From the NCBI GenBank assembly GCA_031935845.1, contig JAJBWA010000073.1, positions 1 through 9,939 of the forward strand: a stretch of 9,939 nucleotides of DNA, in the 5' to 3' direction. The notes under the pieces are model-generated. The model was not told where the DNA came from and made no database searches. It saw only the letters and a list, made by a program, of their open reading frames with translations. The DNA comes from UBA9732 sp031935845 (lineage in GTDB: Bacteria; Spirochaetota; Spirochaetia; Sphaerochaetales; Sphaerochaetaceae). The first letter of the stretch is position 1. Each line of letters opens with the position of its first letter. The translations under genes and the position numbers were made by a program. Positions 1 to 5,667 of the stretch are shown in pieces.

Positions 1-1
1 A

Positions 2-38
2 TCGTCCCTTTTGCCTCCCAAAAGTCATTTGGGGACGA
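2..38. repeat. Nested inverted repeat
   Basis: TCGTCCC (2-8) is the exact reverse complement of GGGACGA (32-38). Inside it, TTTTG (9-13) can pair with CAAAA (19-23), extending the outer stem with an asymmetric bulge. CCCAAA (17-22) can instead pair with TTTGGG (28-33), so two inner hairpins are mutually exclusive. No coding potential is seen. It may be a structured RNA or the terminator of a gene lying to the left; neither can be decided from the window. Confidence 0.5.
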
Positions 39-41
39 CTC

Positions 42-124
42 ACACGCCTATAAAGCTCCCAAAAAGGCAGTTATAGGCGAAAAACTCGCCTCTAATTACA
101 AAAAAAACGGGTTTATAGGCGTGT
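42..124. repeat. 13-bp perfect inverted repeat with a related internal copy
   Basis: ACACGCCTATAAA (42-54) is exactly inverted as TTTATAGGCGTGT (112-124), with 57 bp between the arms. A further partial copy, TTATAGGCG, lies at 71-79 in the same orientation as the right arm. The loop also holds a small hairpin (76-90) and an A8 run (100-107). The three-fold use of one nine-base word in 77 bp is more than expected by chance in a stretch this short. The function is unknown. Possibilities are arm-type recombinase sites, a protein-binding array, or RNA structure. Confidence 0.55.
76..90. repeat. Small hairpin GGCGA / TCGCC
   Basis: GGCGA (76-80) and TCGCC (86-90) form a five-base-pair stem with a five-base loop. 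It sits inside the larger inverted repeat 42-124. It is followed on neither strand by an immediately adjacent T run, so it is not a clear intrinsic terminator. Confidence 0.35.
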
Positions 125-126
125 TC

Positions 127-139
127 ACCGGTTCCCGGT
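127..139. repeat. Hairpin ACCGG / CCGGT upstream of a T run on the minus strand
   Basis: ACCGG (127-131) and CCGGT (135-139) form a GC-rich stem with a three-base loop. On the minus strand, downstream of the tRNA, this hairpin is followed about 19 bases later by eight T residues (107-100). The gap is too long for a standard intrinsic terminator. It remains the best termination-like arrangement behind the tRNA. Confidence 0.3.
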
Positions 140-243
140 CAGTTGATTTCTCCGATAACCCTTCATTTTGGGCTTTCATAGGATACTTTTCTACTATAAG
201 TGCCATTTTTGAGGCTTCTGCGGAGTTTTCAGATGCAGGGTTA

Positions 244-326
244 TGCCATGAACGAGACTCGAACTCGTACGCCTTTGCAGGCAGGGGATTTTAAGTCCCC
301 GGTGTCTACCATTCCACCATCATGGC
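244..326 (-). tRNA. trnL: tRNA-Leu (anticodon UAA)
   Basis: The minus strand folds into a full class II cloverleaf. The acceptor stem is GCCATGA with TCATGGC, followed by discriminator A at 244. The D-arm contains GTG / CAC and the bacterial-type GGTAGAC segment. The anticodon stem is GGGGA / TCCCC around the loop CTTAAAA, which gives anticodon TAA in DNA and reads UUA and UUG. The long variable arm has GCCT / AGGC, and the T-arm is ACGAG-TTCGAGT-CTCGT. The CCA tail is not encoded (TAA follows the discriminator), so CCA must be added after transcription. The gene begins only 22 bp after the stop codon of the upstream membrane-protein gene, with no terminator between them, so shared transcription is plausible. 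Confidence 0.96.
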
Positions 327-348
327 TAAGATTCGTGTGTAAAAGGAA

Positions 349-828
349 TTATTCCTGCTCGTCCACCACCTCGCTTGAGGATATGAGCTTGGCGTTCGTC
401 TTGCCCGGCAGGATCTTCTTCCAGAAGGCCTGCGTGCCGGTGTAGGTCTTGGCGAACTCGTCCTCGCTCTCCTTGAGCGCGCTCTGCCAGGCTGCGCCGA
501 AGCCCGGGCTGTTGATTGTCAGCCTGTCCACGGCCTGCTGGTAGATGTGCAACCTCTGCACCTCCGCCCTGCCCGGCTTCTGGGAAAGGTTCGCATTGGT
601 GATGCGCAGGTTCTCGTTGGCCTTCTTGAGCTCCTCGTTCTCAGCCCTGAGCTTGTTCAGGCCCTCGCTCTCGATGTCCATCCTGTCTGCGAGCATGTGC
701 TTGAGGCGTGAAATTTCAGTCTTGGATTTCTTCTCCGCATCGCTGCGGCCGATCTTCTGCCAGATGTATACGATCAATGCTATGACAAGGCCTACTCCGA
801 AGCCGATAAGCAGATCTTTGAAATTCAT
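349..828 (-). CDS. Single-pass membrane protein with coiled coil, function unknown
   Basis: This is a 159-residue protein that I do not recognise. Residues about 6-23 form one hydrophobic helix (LLIGFGVGLVIALIVYIW), followed by a basic stretch (K25, R28, K33, K34, K36). This suggests that the C-terminal part is cytoplasmic. Residues about 38-82 are rich in Glu, Lys, Leu and Asn in heptad-like order and probably form a coiled coil. The rest is soluble with aromatic residues (about 94-139) and an acidic tail ending VVDEQE. The layout is like small membrane-anchored coiled-coil proteins such as YhcB, but no sequence motif supports homology. The start at 828 is chosen over the in-frame ATG at 834 because the site AAGGAGG (843-837) lies 8 bases from 828 but only 2 from 834. 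A promoter candidate lies upstream at 868-896. The tRNA-Leu follows 22 bp downstream. Confidence 0.8.
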   Translation of the reverse strand: MNFKDLLIGFGVGLVIALIVYIWQKIGRSDAEKKSKTEISRLKHMLADRMDIESEGLNKLRAENEELKKANENLRITNANLSQKPGRAEVQRLHIYQQAVDRLTINSPGFGAAWQSALKESEDEFAKTYTGTQAFWKKILPGKTNAKLISSSEVVDEQE

Positions 829-836
829 GTCCATTC

Positions 837-843
837 CCTCCTT
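837..843 (-). promoter_or_regulatory. Ribosome binding site deciding the start at 828
   Basis: The minus strand reads AAGGAGG, a perfect Shine-Dalgarno sequence. Spacing is 8 bases to the ATG at 828 and 2 bases to the in-frame ATG at 834, so 828 is the likely start. Confidence 0.75.
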
Positions 844-867
844 GGAAAGAGAATCCGTACCTTACCT

Positions 868-896
868 ATAATACTATCGAAAACCCCTTTGGGCAA
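868..896 (-). promoter_or_regulatory. Sigma70-like promoter for the coiled-coil membrane protein and tRNA
   Basis: On the minus strand a -35 hexamer TTGCCC (896-891) and a -10 hexamer TATTAT (873-868) are separated by exactly 17 bp. Transcription would begin near 861, leaving a leader of about 33 bases that includes the AAGGAGG site. The same bases read as TATAAT on the plus strand (867-872), so the -10 region could serve both directions. The plus-strand -35 partner is poor: TTGGAA (842-847) with a 19-bp spacer. Confidence 0.5.
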
Positions 897-955
897 GGAA
901 ACATCAAAAAGACTGATGAATTATCCAAACGCGTCCTGCTATCATGAAATCATCC

Positions 956-960
956 GGAGG
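956..960 (+). promoter_or_regulatory. Ribosome binding site of the epimerase-like gene
   Basis: GGAGG lies 5 bases before the ATG at 966, which supports that start. A TATCAT at 940-945 could be a -10 hexamer, but no good -35 precedes it. Confidence 0.7.
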
Positions 961-965
961 CGCTC

Positions 966-1961
966 ATGAAACTCATCATTATCGGAGGCACAGGCAATAT
1001 CAGCCGCGAGATCACAAGACAGGCCGCGGAGGCCGGTCACGACGTCACCATCTTCAACCGCGGCACACGGACCGATGCCATAACGCCAGCCGGTGTCAGG
1101 GTCATAACCGGTGACAGACGCAATCCCGGCGAGCTGAAGGAAAAACTCGGCCGCATCAAGGCCGATGCCGTCATCGACATGATAAGCTTCAACGCAGCCG
1201 ATGCCCGGACCACGATGGACATCTTCGACGGCAAGACCGAGCACATCGTATTCACCTCCAGCGTGGCAGCCTACAACCAGCCGGCGCGCCACATCCCCAT
1301 CAGGGAGGAGTATGAAACCCTGCGCACGGAGGCCACGTTCCCCTATGGATTAGAAAAAGCCAACATGGAGCGATACCTGAACGCGCTGGAAAAGAAGTCA
1401 GACGTGACCATCATCAGGCCGTCGCTGACGTTCGGAATCGGATGCAGCAACATCGGCGTGATGAGGCAGAACGCCAACATCGCCAGGCGCATCAGGGAAG
1501 GAAAGCCCCTGCTGATGTTCGGCGACGGCACCAATCCGTGGACATTCACGTTCGCACCGGACTTGGCAAATGCCTACATCAAGAGCCTGCTGAATCAGAA
1601 CACGTACGGGAAGGCATTCCATGTCACATCGGGTTTCATGAACATCTGGGACGATCTGTATACCACAGTGGGCGAGCTTGTGGGAAAGAAGCCGGAGATC
1701 GTGCACGCATCCACGGAGCTGCTCTACCGTATGGACAGTGCCACATTCGGCCACATCGAGATGGAGAAGAAGTACTGCGGAGTATTTGACTGCTCCAGCT
1801 TCAGGCAGGCCGTGCCCGAGTGGAAGCCGCAGTATGACCTGAAGAAAGGCATGACCATGATCTACCGCTGGTGGGAGAGCATGGGCTTCCCGTTCGATGA
1901 AACAAAAGACGCCCTCGAGACCCGCCTCTGCAGCATGATCACATCACAGTTCACCTTATGA
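966..1961 (+). CDS. NAD(P)-dependent epimerase/dehydratase-like protein (extended SDR fold)
   Basis: The 331-residue protein has the layout of an atypical or extended short-chain dehydrogenase. A Rossmann beta-alpha-beta with the glycine motif GGTGNIS (residues 7-13) opens the protein. FNRG (30-33) follows the second strand, and its Arg would fit NADP binding. DMISF (71-75) and FTSSVAAY (96-103) supply the cofactor-pocket strand and the catalytic Ser region. YGLEK (127-131) matches the Tyr-x3-Lys catalytic pair. RPSLTFG (151-157) and the FGDGTNPWTF segment (185-194) are typical of the epimerase substrate domain. Ser stands where the third glycine of GxxGxxG is usual, a variant that occurs in related proteins annotated as NAD-dependent epimerases. 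The substrate cannot be inferred; a sugar nucleotide is only one possibility. The start is supported by GGAGG at 956-960. The 3' end overlaps the convergent flavoprotein gene by 11 bp. Confidence 0.88.
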   Translation: MKLIIIGGTGNISREITRQAAEAGHDVTIFNRGTRTDAITPAGVRVITGDRRNPGELKEKLGRIKADAVIDMISFNAADARTTMDIFDGKTEHIVFTSSVAAYNQPARHIPIREEYETLRTEATFPYGLEKANMERYLNALEKKSDVTIIRPSLTFGIGCSNIGVMRQNANIARRIREGKPLLMFGDGTNPWTFTFAPDLANAYIKSLLNQNTYGKAFHVTSGFMNIWDDLYTTVGELVGKKPEIVHASTELLYRMDSATFGHIEMEKKYCGVFDCSSFRQAVPEWKPQYDLKKGMTMIYRWWESMGFPFDETKDALETRLCSMITSQFTL

Positions 1962-2568
1962 AGTGGGTGGGGTTCCAGGGTTCCTTTTCGGGGAGGCCGT
2001 ACTTCTCCTTGCCCAGGGCGATGCTCTTGATGAGGAACGCCATGTTGCGGGCAAGGACGCGCATGGTCTGAAGGCCCTCGGCATCCTGCGAGGCCTCACC
2101 GGCAACGCGGCCGTGGACGCTGTTCCAGTACTGGCTGGAGGCAACGGGCATGCCGCAGATGGTGAAGTACTTGTTCAGCTCGTCGAACGTGGCAGAGCAT
2201 CCGCCTCTTCTGGCGACTGCCACGGCAGCGCCCACCTTCATGGTCTTGTCGTACTTGGCGCTCTGGAACAGCCTGTCCAGAAACGAGATCAGCGTGCCGT
2301 TGGCCGATGCATAGTAGACGGGCGATGCTACCACAAGTCCGTCGGCGTCCTTCAGCTTGGCCGCCGCTTCGTTGACGGCGTCATCGAAGACGCACTTTCC
2401 GGCCTTTGCGCATGCGCCGCATGCCATGCATCCGCGGATGGCCTTGTTGCCTATCTGCATGACCTCGGCCTCTATACCTTCAGCCTCGAAAACCTTCACC
2501 ATCTCGTCAAGCGCGATAGATGTGTTGCCGCCCTTCCTGGGGCTTCCGTTGATAAGCAGAACCTTCAT
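1951..2568 (-). CDS. Iron-sulfur flavoprotein of the NADPH-dependent FMN reductase family
   Basis: The 205-residue flavodoxin-like protein starts with MKVLLINGSPRKGGNT. Residues 8-16 of this are the phosphate-binding loop for FMN. SPVYYAS (82-88) and ARRGGC (119-124) match the flavin-contacting loops of the FMN reductase / Isf family. Four cysteines at 47, 50, 53 and 59 (CX2CX2CX5C) form the compact cluster motif that binds a 4Fe-4S centre in archaeal and bacterial iron-sulfur flavoproteins. The likely role is cytoplasmic electron transfer between a reduced carrier and FMN, or reduction of a small substrate such as a quinone; the partner is not visible. It is the last gene of the minus-strand operon. 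GGAGG (2579-2575) sits 6 bases before the ATG and 12 bp separate that ATG from the tcdA stop. The stop overlaps the convergent epimerase-like gene. Confidence 0.88.
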   Translation of the reverse strand: MKVLLINGSPRKGGNTSIALDEMVKVFEAEGIEAEVMQIGNKAIRGCMACGACAKAGKCVFDDAVNEAAAKLKDADGLVVASPVYYASANGTLISFLDRLFQSAKYDKTMKVGAAVAVARRGGCSATFDELNKYFTICGMPVASSQYWNSVHGRVAGEASQDAEGLQTMRVLARNMAFLIKSIALGKEKYGLPEKEPWNPTHFIR

Positions 2569-2580
2569 TTCTCCCCTCCG

Positions 2581-3279
2581 TTATTTGATCAGATCCTTGA
2601 TTACTTCACCTGCCAGCATCAGCCCGGCCACCGACGGCACGAAGGCCACGCTGCCGGGGGCATGGCGCGAGCCGTCCTGCACAACTGCGTTGACCGGCTC
2701 CTCCGTAGAGAACACGCACTTGAGGTGTTGTAAGCCGCGCTTACGAAGTTCCGTGCGCATCACGCGCGCCAGCGGGCAGACCGATGTCTTGGATATATCG
2801 GCCACCTGAAGCTTTGACGGATCAAGCTTGTTGCCGGTTCCCATGGAACTGATTACAGGTACGCCGATTGCCTGAGCACGTACTATTAGCTCGATTTTTG
2901 CAGTAATTGTGTCTATGCAGTCCACTATATAGTCATAAGCAGACAAATCAATTGAATCCGCCGTCTCAGGCAGGTAGAACATCTTGTGGCCCGTCACCAC
3001 GCAAGCAGGATTGATGTCCAGGATGCGCTGTATTGCGGCATCGACCTTGCTCATGCCCACTGTGGAGTGTAAGGCATAGAGCTGTCGGTTGAGGTTGGAC
3101 AGGCTGATCACGTCATTGTCCACAAGGTCCAGGTGACCCACGCCCGTGCGCGCCAGGGCCTCCACGGCATAGCCGCCCACACCGCCGAGTCCGAAGACTA
3201 TCACGCGGGATGCGGCAAGCTTTTCAACCGCGGCGTCTCCCAGCAGCAACGCTGTCCTGGAGAACTGCTCATCCTTCAC
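2581..3279 (-). CDS. tcdA: TcdA-like E1 enzyme, tRNA threonylcarbamoyladenosine dehydratase
   Basis: The 232-residue protein belongs to the ThiF/MoeB/HesA E1-like family. It matches the TcdA (CsdL) branch, which uses ATP to convert t6A at position 37 of ANN-decoding tRNAs to its cyclic form. Visible features are the opening FSRTALLLG (6-14), the nucleotide loop GLGGVGG (30-36), DLVDNDVI (51-58) with acidic ATP/Mg ligands, NLNRQLYAL (62-70) with the adenylation Arg, Lys78, VDCIDT (119-124), SSMGTGNKLDP (144-154), SKTSVCPLARVMR (163-175) and STEEP (191-195). The length is close to Firmicute homologues and shorter than E. coli TcdA (268), which has an extra C-terminal tail. No sulfur-carrier or cysteine desulfurase partner is nearby. 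The start is GTG at 3279, with GGAGG (3290-3286) six bases upstream. It overlaps the end of the hydrolase gene by 11 bp. Confidence 0.92.
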   Translation of the reverse strand: MKDEQFSRTALLLGDAAVEKLAASRVIVFGLGGVGGYAVEALARTGVGHLDLVDNDVISLSNLNRQLYALHSTVGMSKVDAAIQRILDINPACVVTGHKMFYLPETADSIDLSAYDYIVDCIDTITAKIELIVRAQAIGVPVISSMGTGNKLDPSKLQVADISKTSVCPLARVMRTELRKRGLQHLKCVFSTEEPVNAVVQDGSRHAPGSVAFVPSVAGLMLAGEVIKDLIK

Positions 3280-4252
3280 AGGCGGCCTCCATGTTCCTGA
3301 AGATCAGGTCCCAGACCTCGGGATCCTGCTCGGTCATGCGCAGGAAGTCGCGGCCGTCCATGTAGGCCTTCTTCTGCTCGAATGTCTTCAGCGTTTTGTT
3401 CTTCACCATGCTCTCGTACTCGGCAAATGAATCGCGCAGGTACAGGACGGCATCGGTTGTGTAGTTTGGGTTGTGGAACTTGCCGCTGGTCTCATAGTAA
3501 GCCACATTAGGATTGTCCACGTGACTGCGGACATACTCCAGGCCCGTGCTGAAGGCGGCCATGTTGTCGTCCGTTGAATGGAGGATCAGGCAGCGCACCG
3601 GCGTATTCTTGAACGCATCCACGCTGCAGGCGTCCGCGTATTCGGGATTGGTCTTGCGCTCGTGGCGGATGATTGCGTTCTTGATGGGCTTCATCTTTCC
3701 GCCGAAGCCGGCGTCGGAGAATGTGTCGATGCTGGCAAAGGATGAGATGACGGTTACGGACACCACATTCTTCTGCCTGAAGTTGAGTATGTTTCCCGCA
3801 GCGAATCCGCCCCAGGAGTGGCCAATGATGTGCAGCCTACGCTCACGTAGATCAGCCTCGCCCGCCAGCCAGTCCATGCAGCTGACGAGGTCGTTTATGG
3901 ACTCGGAAAGGCCCCTGATGTCAGGGCCGTCGGACTCCCAGCAACCCACGTTGTCGTAGGCCAGGACCTCGTAGCCTTTGCGGCAGATGGTCTCGATCTC
4001 GCGCATGTAGGACCTGTGGCCGCCGCCCATGCCGTGGCAGAAGATCACGAGCTCGTCCTTGTGTGCACCCTGCGCGAACTGAGGCGGATATGAATAGATA
4101 TAACCCCTCACGGCGATATCTTGCGGCGTGCTGAACTGGATCCTGCGCGCTTCCATGCCGGGGAAATCCCGGTATGAGAAATAGTGGATGATGTGGTCGT
4201 CGTCATAACGCTTGACGAAGGCTTTCTTGTATATCAGCGTGGCGATGCTCAT
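3269..4252 (-). CDS. Alpha/beta hydrolase, serine-hydrolase type
   Basis: The 327-residue protein has an alpha/beta-hydrolase core. HGMGGG (73-78) follows the third strand and would form the oxyanion hole. GHSWGG (144-149) is the nucleophile elbow with Ser146. Asp228 or Asp229 in HSTDDN is the likely acid. His260 in GKFHNPN is the likely base. An N-terminal stretch of about 65 residues and a C-terminal helical extension from about residue 270 flank the core. There is no signal peptide, so it should be cytoplasmic. The fold gives esterase, thioesterase, lipase or peptidase activity, and the substrate cannot be told from sequence. The start at 4252 is preferred over the in-frame ATG at 4285 for two reasons: the upstream gene's stop and this start form an ATGA overlap (4252-4249), and GGAG (4263-4260) lies 7 bases upstream. 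It is the second gene of the operon and probably translationally coupled on both sides. Confidence 0.85.
   Translation of the reverse strand: MSIATLIYKKAFVKRYDDDHIIHYFSYRDFPGMEARRIQFSTPQDIAVRGYIYSYPPQFAQGAHKDELVIFCHGMGGGHRSYMREIETICRKGYEVLAYDNVGCWESDGPDIRGLSESINDLVSCMDWLAGEADLRERRLHIIGHSWGGFAAGNILNFRQKNVVSVTVISSFASIDTFSDAGFGGKMKPIKNAIIRHERKTNPEYADACSVDAFKNTPVRCLILHSTDDNMAAFSTGLEYVRSHVDNPNVAYYETSGKFHNPNYTTDAVLYLRDSFAEYESMVKNKTLKTFEQKKAYMDGRDFLRMTEQDPEVWDLIFRNMEAACEG
3286..3290 (-). promoter_or_regulatory. Ribosome binding site supporting a GTG start for tcdA
   Basis: GGAGG on the minus strand lies 6 bases before the GTG at 3279. It is embedded in the last codons of the hydrolase gene, so ribosomes finishing that gene are placed next to the tcdA start. 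No in-frame ATG lies nearby. Confidence 0.7.
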
Positions 4253-5559
4253 TTTCCGGCTCCCGTGCCATAGAGGCACTCGCATGACTTCCTGTAGTCA
4301 TGGAAGATGCGGTCCCTGTCCATGGTCAGATACTGTCCGTTCTCGTACAGGATCTTTCCGTCCACCATTGTCATCACGACATCGCTTCCCTGCGCCGAAT
4401 AACAGATCAGCGCCGGGGTATCGTTGTCCGGGATCATGTGCGGGGCATCCAGATTCAGGGCAATTATGTCGGCGCACTTGCCCACTTCCAGGCTTCCGGT
4501 GTCCGGCCTGCCCTGCGCCCTGGCTCCGTTGACCGTGGCCATCCTGATGACGTCCTCGGGCTTCATGATTGTCGGGTCCGTGCGGTAGCCGTTGTGGATG
4601 ACCGATGCCAGGTGCATCTCCTCGAACATGTTGACGTTGTTGTTGCTTGCGCTTCCGTCAGTTCCAAGGCCTACGTTCAAGCCCATGTCCAGCATCTTCT
4701 GCACCGGTGCGAATCCGCTTCCAAGCTTCATGTTGCTTGACGGATTATGCACCGCCGTCACACCCTTTGCCTTCATCAGCGCAATGTCATCGTCCGTGAC
4801 CCACACGCAGTGTGCGGCATAGGTGGGGATGTTGAAGTAGCCGAGCTTTGCAAACCACTGCGCCGGCGTAATCCCGCGCTTGGCCACGCACTCGTCGTGC
4901 TCTTTCTTAGTCTCGGAAAGATGGATGTGGAGCCTGCCGCCCAGCTCCTGTACTTCCTTTCCCCAGAGTTCGGCAATCCTGTCGTTGATCGTGTACTCTG
5001 CATGGACAGACCAGTCCACGTGCAGGCGGCCGTCGTAGGCGTTGTCGAAGTTTTTCTTGAACTCAATTGCCTCCACTCTGTTCTGGTATGTCTTGTAGTC
5101 GGTGTTCTCGTCTCCGCCCATCATGACGCGGCAGAGGTCGGCCTTGATGCCGCTTTCGCCTATCACGCGCTGGGTGATCATCGGCATGATGTACATGTCG
5201 GAAAAGCTCGTGGTGCCGCTTGCCAGCATCTCCAGGATCACCATCTCCATGCCGGAGGTAAAATCCTCGGGGCGCATCTTTCCCTCAAGCGGCCAGACCA
5301 TATGCAGCCAGTCCATCAGCGGGAGGTCGTTTCCTAAGCCCTTGAGCAGGTTCATGGCGCTGTGCGCATGGCCGTTGACCAGGCCGGGCATCAGCAGCCT
5401 GTCGTGCATGTCCTTGACCGTGTCATAGGAAGACGATGGCCTGTCTTTGCCGATATAATCGATTTTTGAGCCTGATACCCCAAGATATGCGCCATCGAGC
5501 ACCTTGAAGGCACCGTTTTCGGTAGCCAGAATCTTTGCGTTCTTGAACAGTATGGACAT
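4249..5559 (-). CDS. mtaD: Amidohydrolase, 5-methylthioadenosine/S-adenosylhomocysteine deaminase family
   Basis: The 436-residue protein has the amidohydrolase TIM-barrel layout and length of the MTA/SAH deaminases. These release ammonia from adenosine thioethers that arise from SAM use, giving inosine derivatives; some relatives prefer 5'-deoxyadenosine. Metal and catalytic residues are in the expected places: NGHAHSAM (His64, His66), PLEGK (Glu92), HAEYT (His186), HIHLSETK (His213, Glu216) and GLGTDGSASNN (Asp301). PEDVIRMATVNGARA and GSLEVGKCADI close the barrel and lead into the C-terminal beta-sandwich, which is partly formed by the N-terminal 50 residues. Guanine or chlorohydrolase relatives are less likely given this motif set. 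The start at 5559 is preferred over the ATG at 5592 because GGAGG (5569-5565) lies 5 bases before it and family proteins begin near this point. It is the first gene of the operon, behind the promoter at 5609-5638. Confidence 0.9.
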   Translation of the reverse strand: MSILFKNAKILATENGAFKVLDGAYLGVSGSKIDYIGKDRPSSSYDTVKDMHDRLLMPGLVNGHAHSAMNLLKGLGNDLPLMDWLHMVWPLEGKMRPEDFTSGMEMVILEMLASGTTSFSDMYIMPMITQRVIGESGIKADLCRVMMGGDENTDYKTYQNRVEAIEFKKNFDNAYDGRLHVDWSVHAEYTINDRIAELWGKEVQELGGRLHIHLSETKKEHDECVAKRGITPAQWFAKLGYFNIPTYAAHCVWVTDDDIALMKAKGVTAVHNPSSNMKLGSGFAPVQKMLDMGLNVGLGTDGSASNNNVNMFEEMHLASVIHNGYRTDPTIMKPEDVIRMATVNGARAQGRPDTGSLEVGKCADIIALNLDAPHMIPDNDTPALICYSAQGSDVVMTMVDGKILYENGQYLTMDRDRIFHDYRKSCECLYGTGAGK

Positions 5560-5564
5560 ATGCA

Positions 5565-5569
5565 CCTCC
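5565..5569 (-). promoter_or_regulatory. Ribosome binding site deciding the amidohydrolase start
   Basis: GGAGG on the minus strand lies 5 bases before the ATG at 5559. The in-frame ATG at 5592 has no such site and lies close to the predicted transcription start, so 5559 is the likely start. Confidence 0.7.
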
Positions 5570-5608
5570 GCCTGTAACCGGACTGCGTTCAAGTGCAGAC
5601 CGCGTGTA

Positions 5609-5638
5609 ATTATATATCAATACATGCTCCCGAAACAA
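5609..5638 (-). promoter_or_regulatory. Sigma70-like promoter of the minus-strand operon
   Basis: On the minus strand a -35 hexamer TTGTTT (5638-5633) is followed after 18 bp by a perfect -10 hexamer TATAAT (5614-5609). Transcription would begin near 5602, leaving a leader of about 43 bases. Its -35 directly abuts the -35 of the plus-strand promoter. Confidence 0.6.
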
Positions 5639-5667
5639 TTGCCACAAAACCCTCCAGCGGGTATATT
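5639..5667 (+). promoter_or_regulatory. Sigma70-like promoter of the ABC exporter operon
   Basis: TTGCCA (5639-5644) and TATATT (5662-5667) are separated by exactly 17 bp. Transcription would begin near 5674, about 41 bases before the first ATG. A palindrome GGATATCC (5673-5680) covers the predicted start point. Confidence 0.6.

Larger units (their letters stand above)
1..243. other. AT-rich non-coding tail downstream of tRNA-Leu
   Basis: No gene is supported here. The stretch is noticeably richer in A and T than the coding regions. It contains several short inverted repeats (2-38, 42-124, 76-90, 127-139), an eight-base A run (100-107, a T run on the minus strand) and three copies of the word CGCCTATAA in either orientation. 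It is the 3' flank of the minus-strand tRNA gene, so some of the structure may serve transcription termination or RNA processing. An alternative is the end of an element integrated at the tRNA, but no recombinase gene is visible because the window ends. Confidence 0.6.

Noticed and set aside
76..90. Intrinsic terminator of the tRNA at the GGCGA/TCGCC hairpin
   Set aside because: No T run follows the stem directly on the minus strand. The nearest is ten bases away and only five T long, and the longer T8 run lies before the stem.
96..206. A 36-codon open frame on the minus strand (ATG at 206, TAA at 96) in the tRNA tail
   Set aside because: It has no Shine-Dalgarno sequence, runs through the repeat arms and encodes the T8 run as Phe-Phe-Leu at its end. 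Nothing in the peptide suggests a protein.
244..326. An archaeal (methanogen) origin, suggested by frequent AGG and ATA codons and TATA-like words
   Set aside because: The tRNA-Leu D-arm and variable arm are of bacterial type, and promoters with -35/-10 spacing plus strong GGAGG sites fit a bacterium better.
966..1961. Loss of cofactor binding in the epimerase-like protein because the third glycine of the Rossmann motif is Ser
   Set aside because: The GGTGxIS form occurs in intact family members, and the Tyr127/Lys131 pair and Ser98/Ser99 are present, so it is probably active.
1963..2733. Plus-strand open frame of 256 codons
   Set aside because: It is antisense to the flavoprotein and tcdA genes, both of which have family motifs and ribosome binding sites. 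The plus frame has neither.
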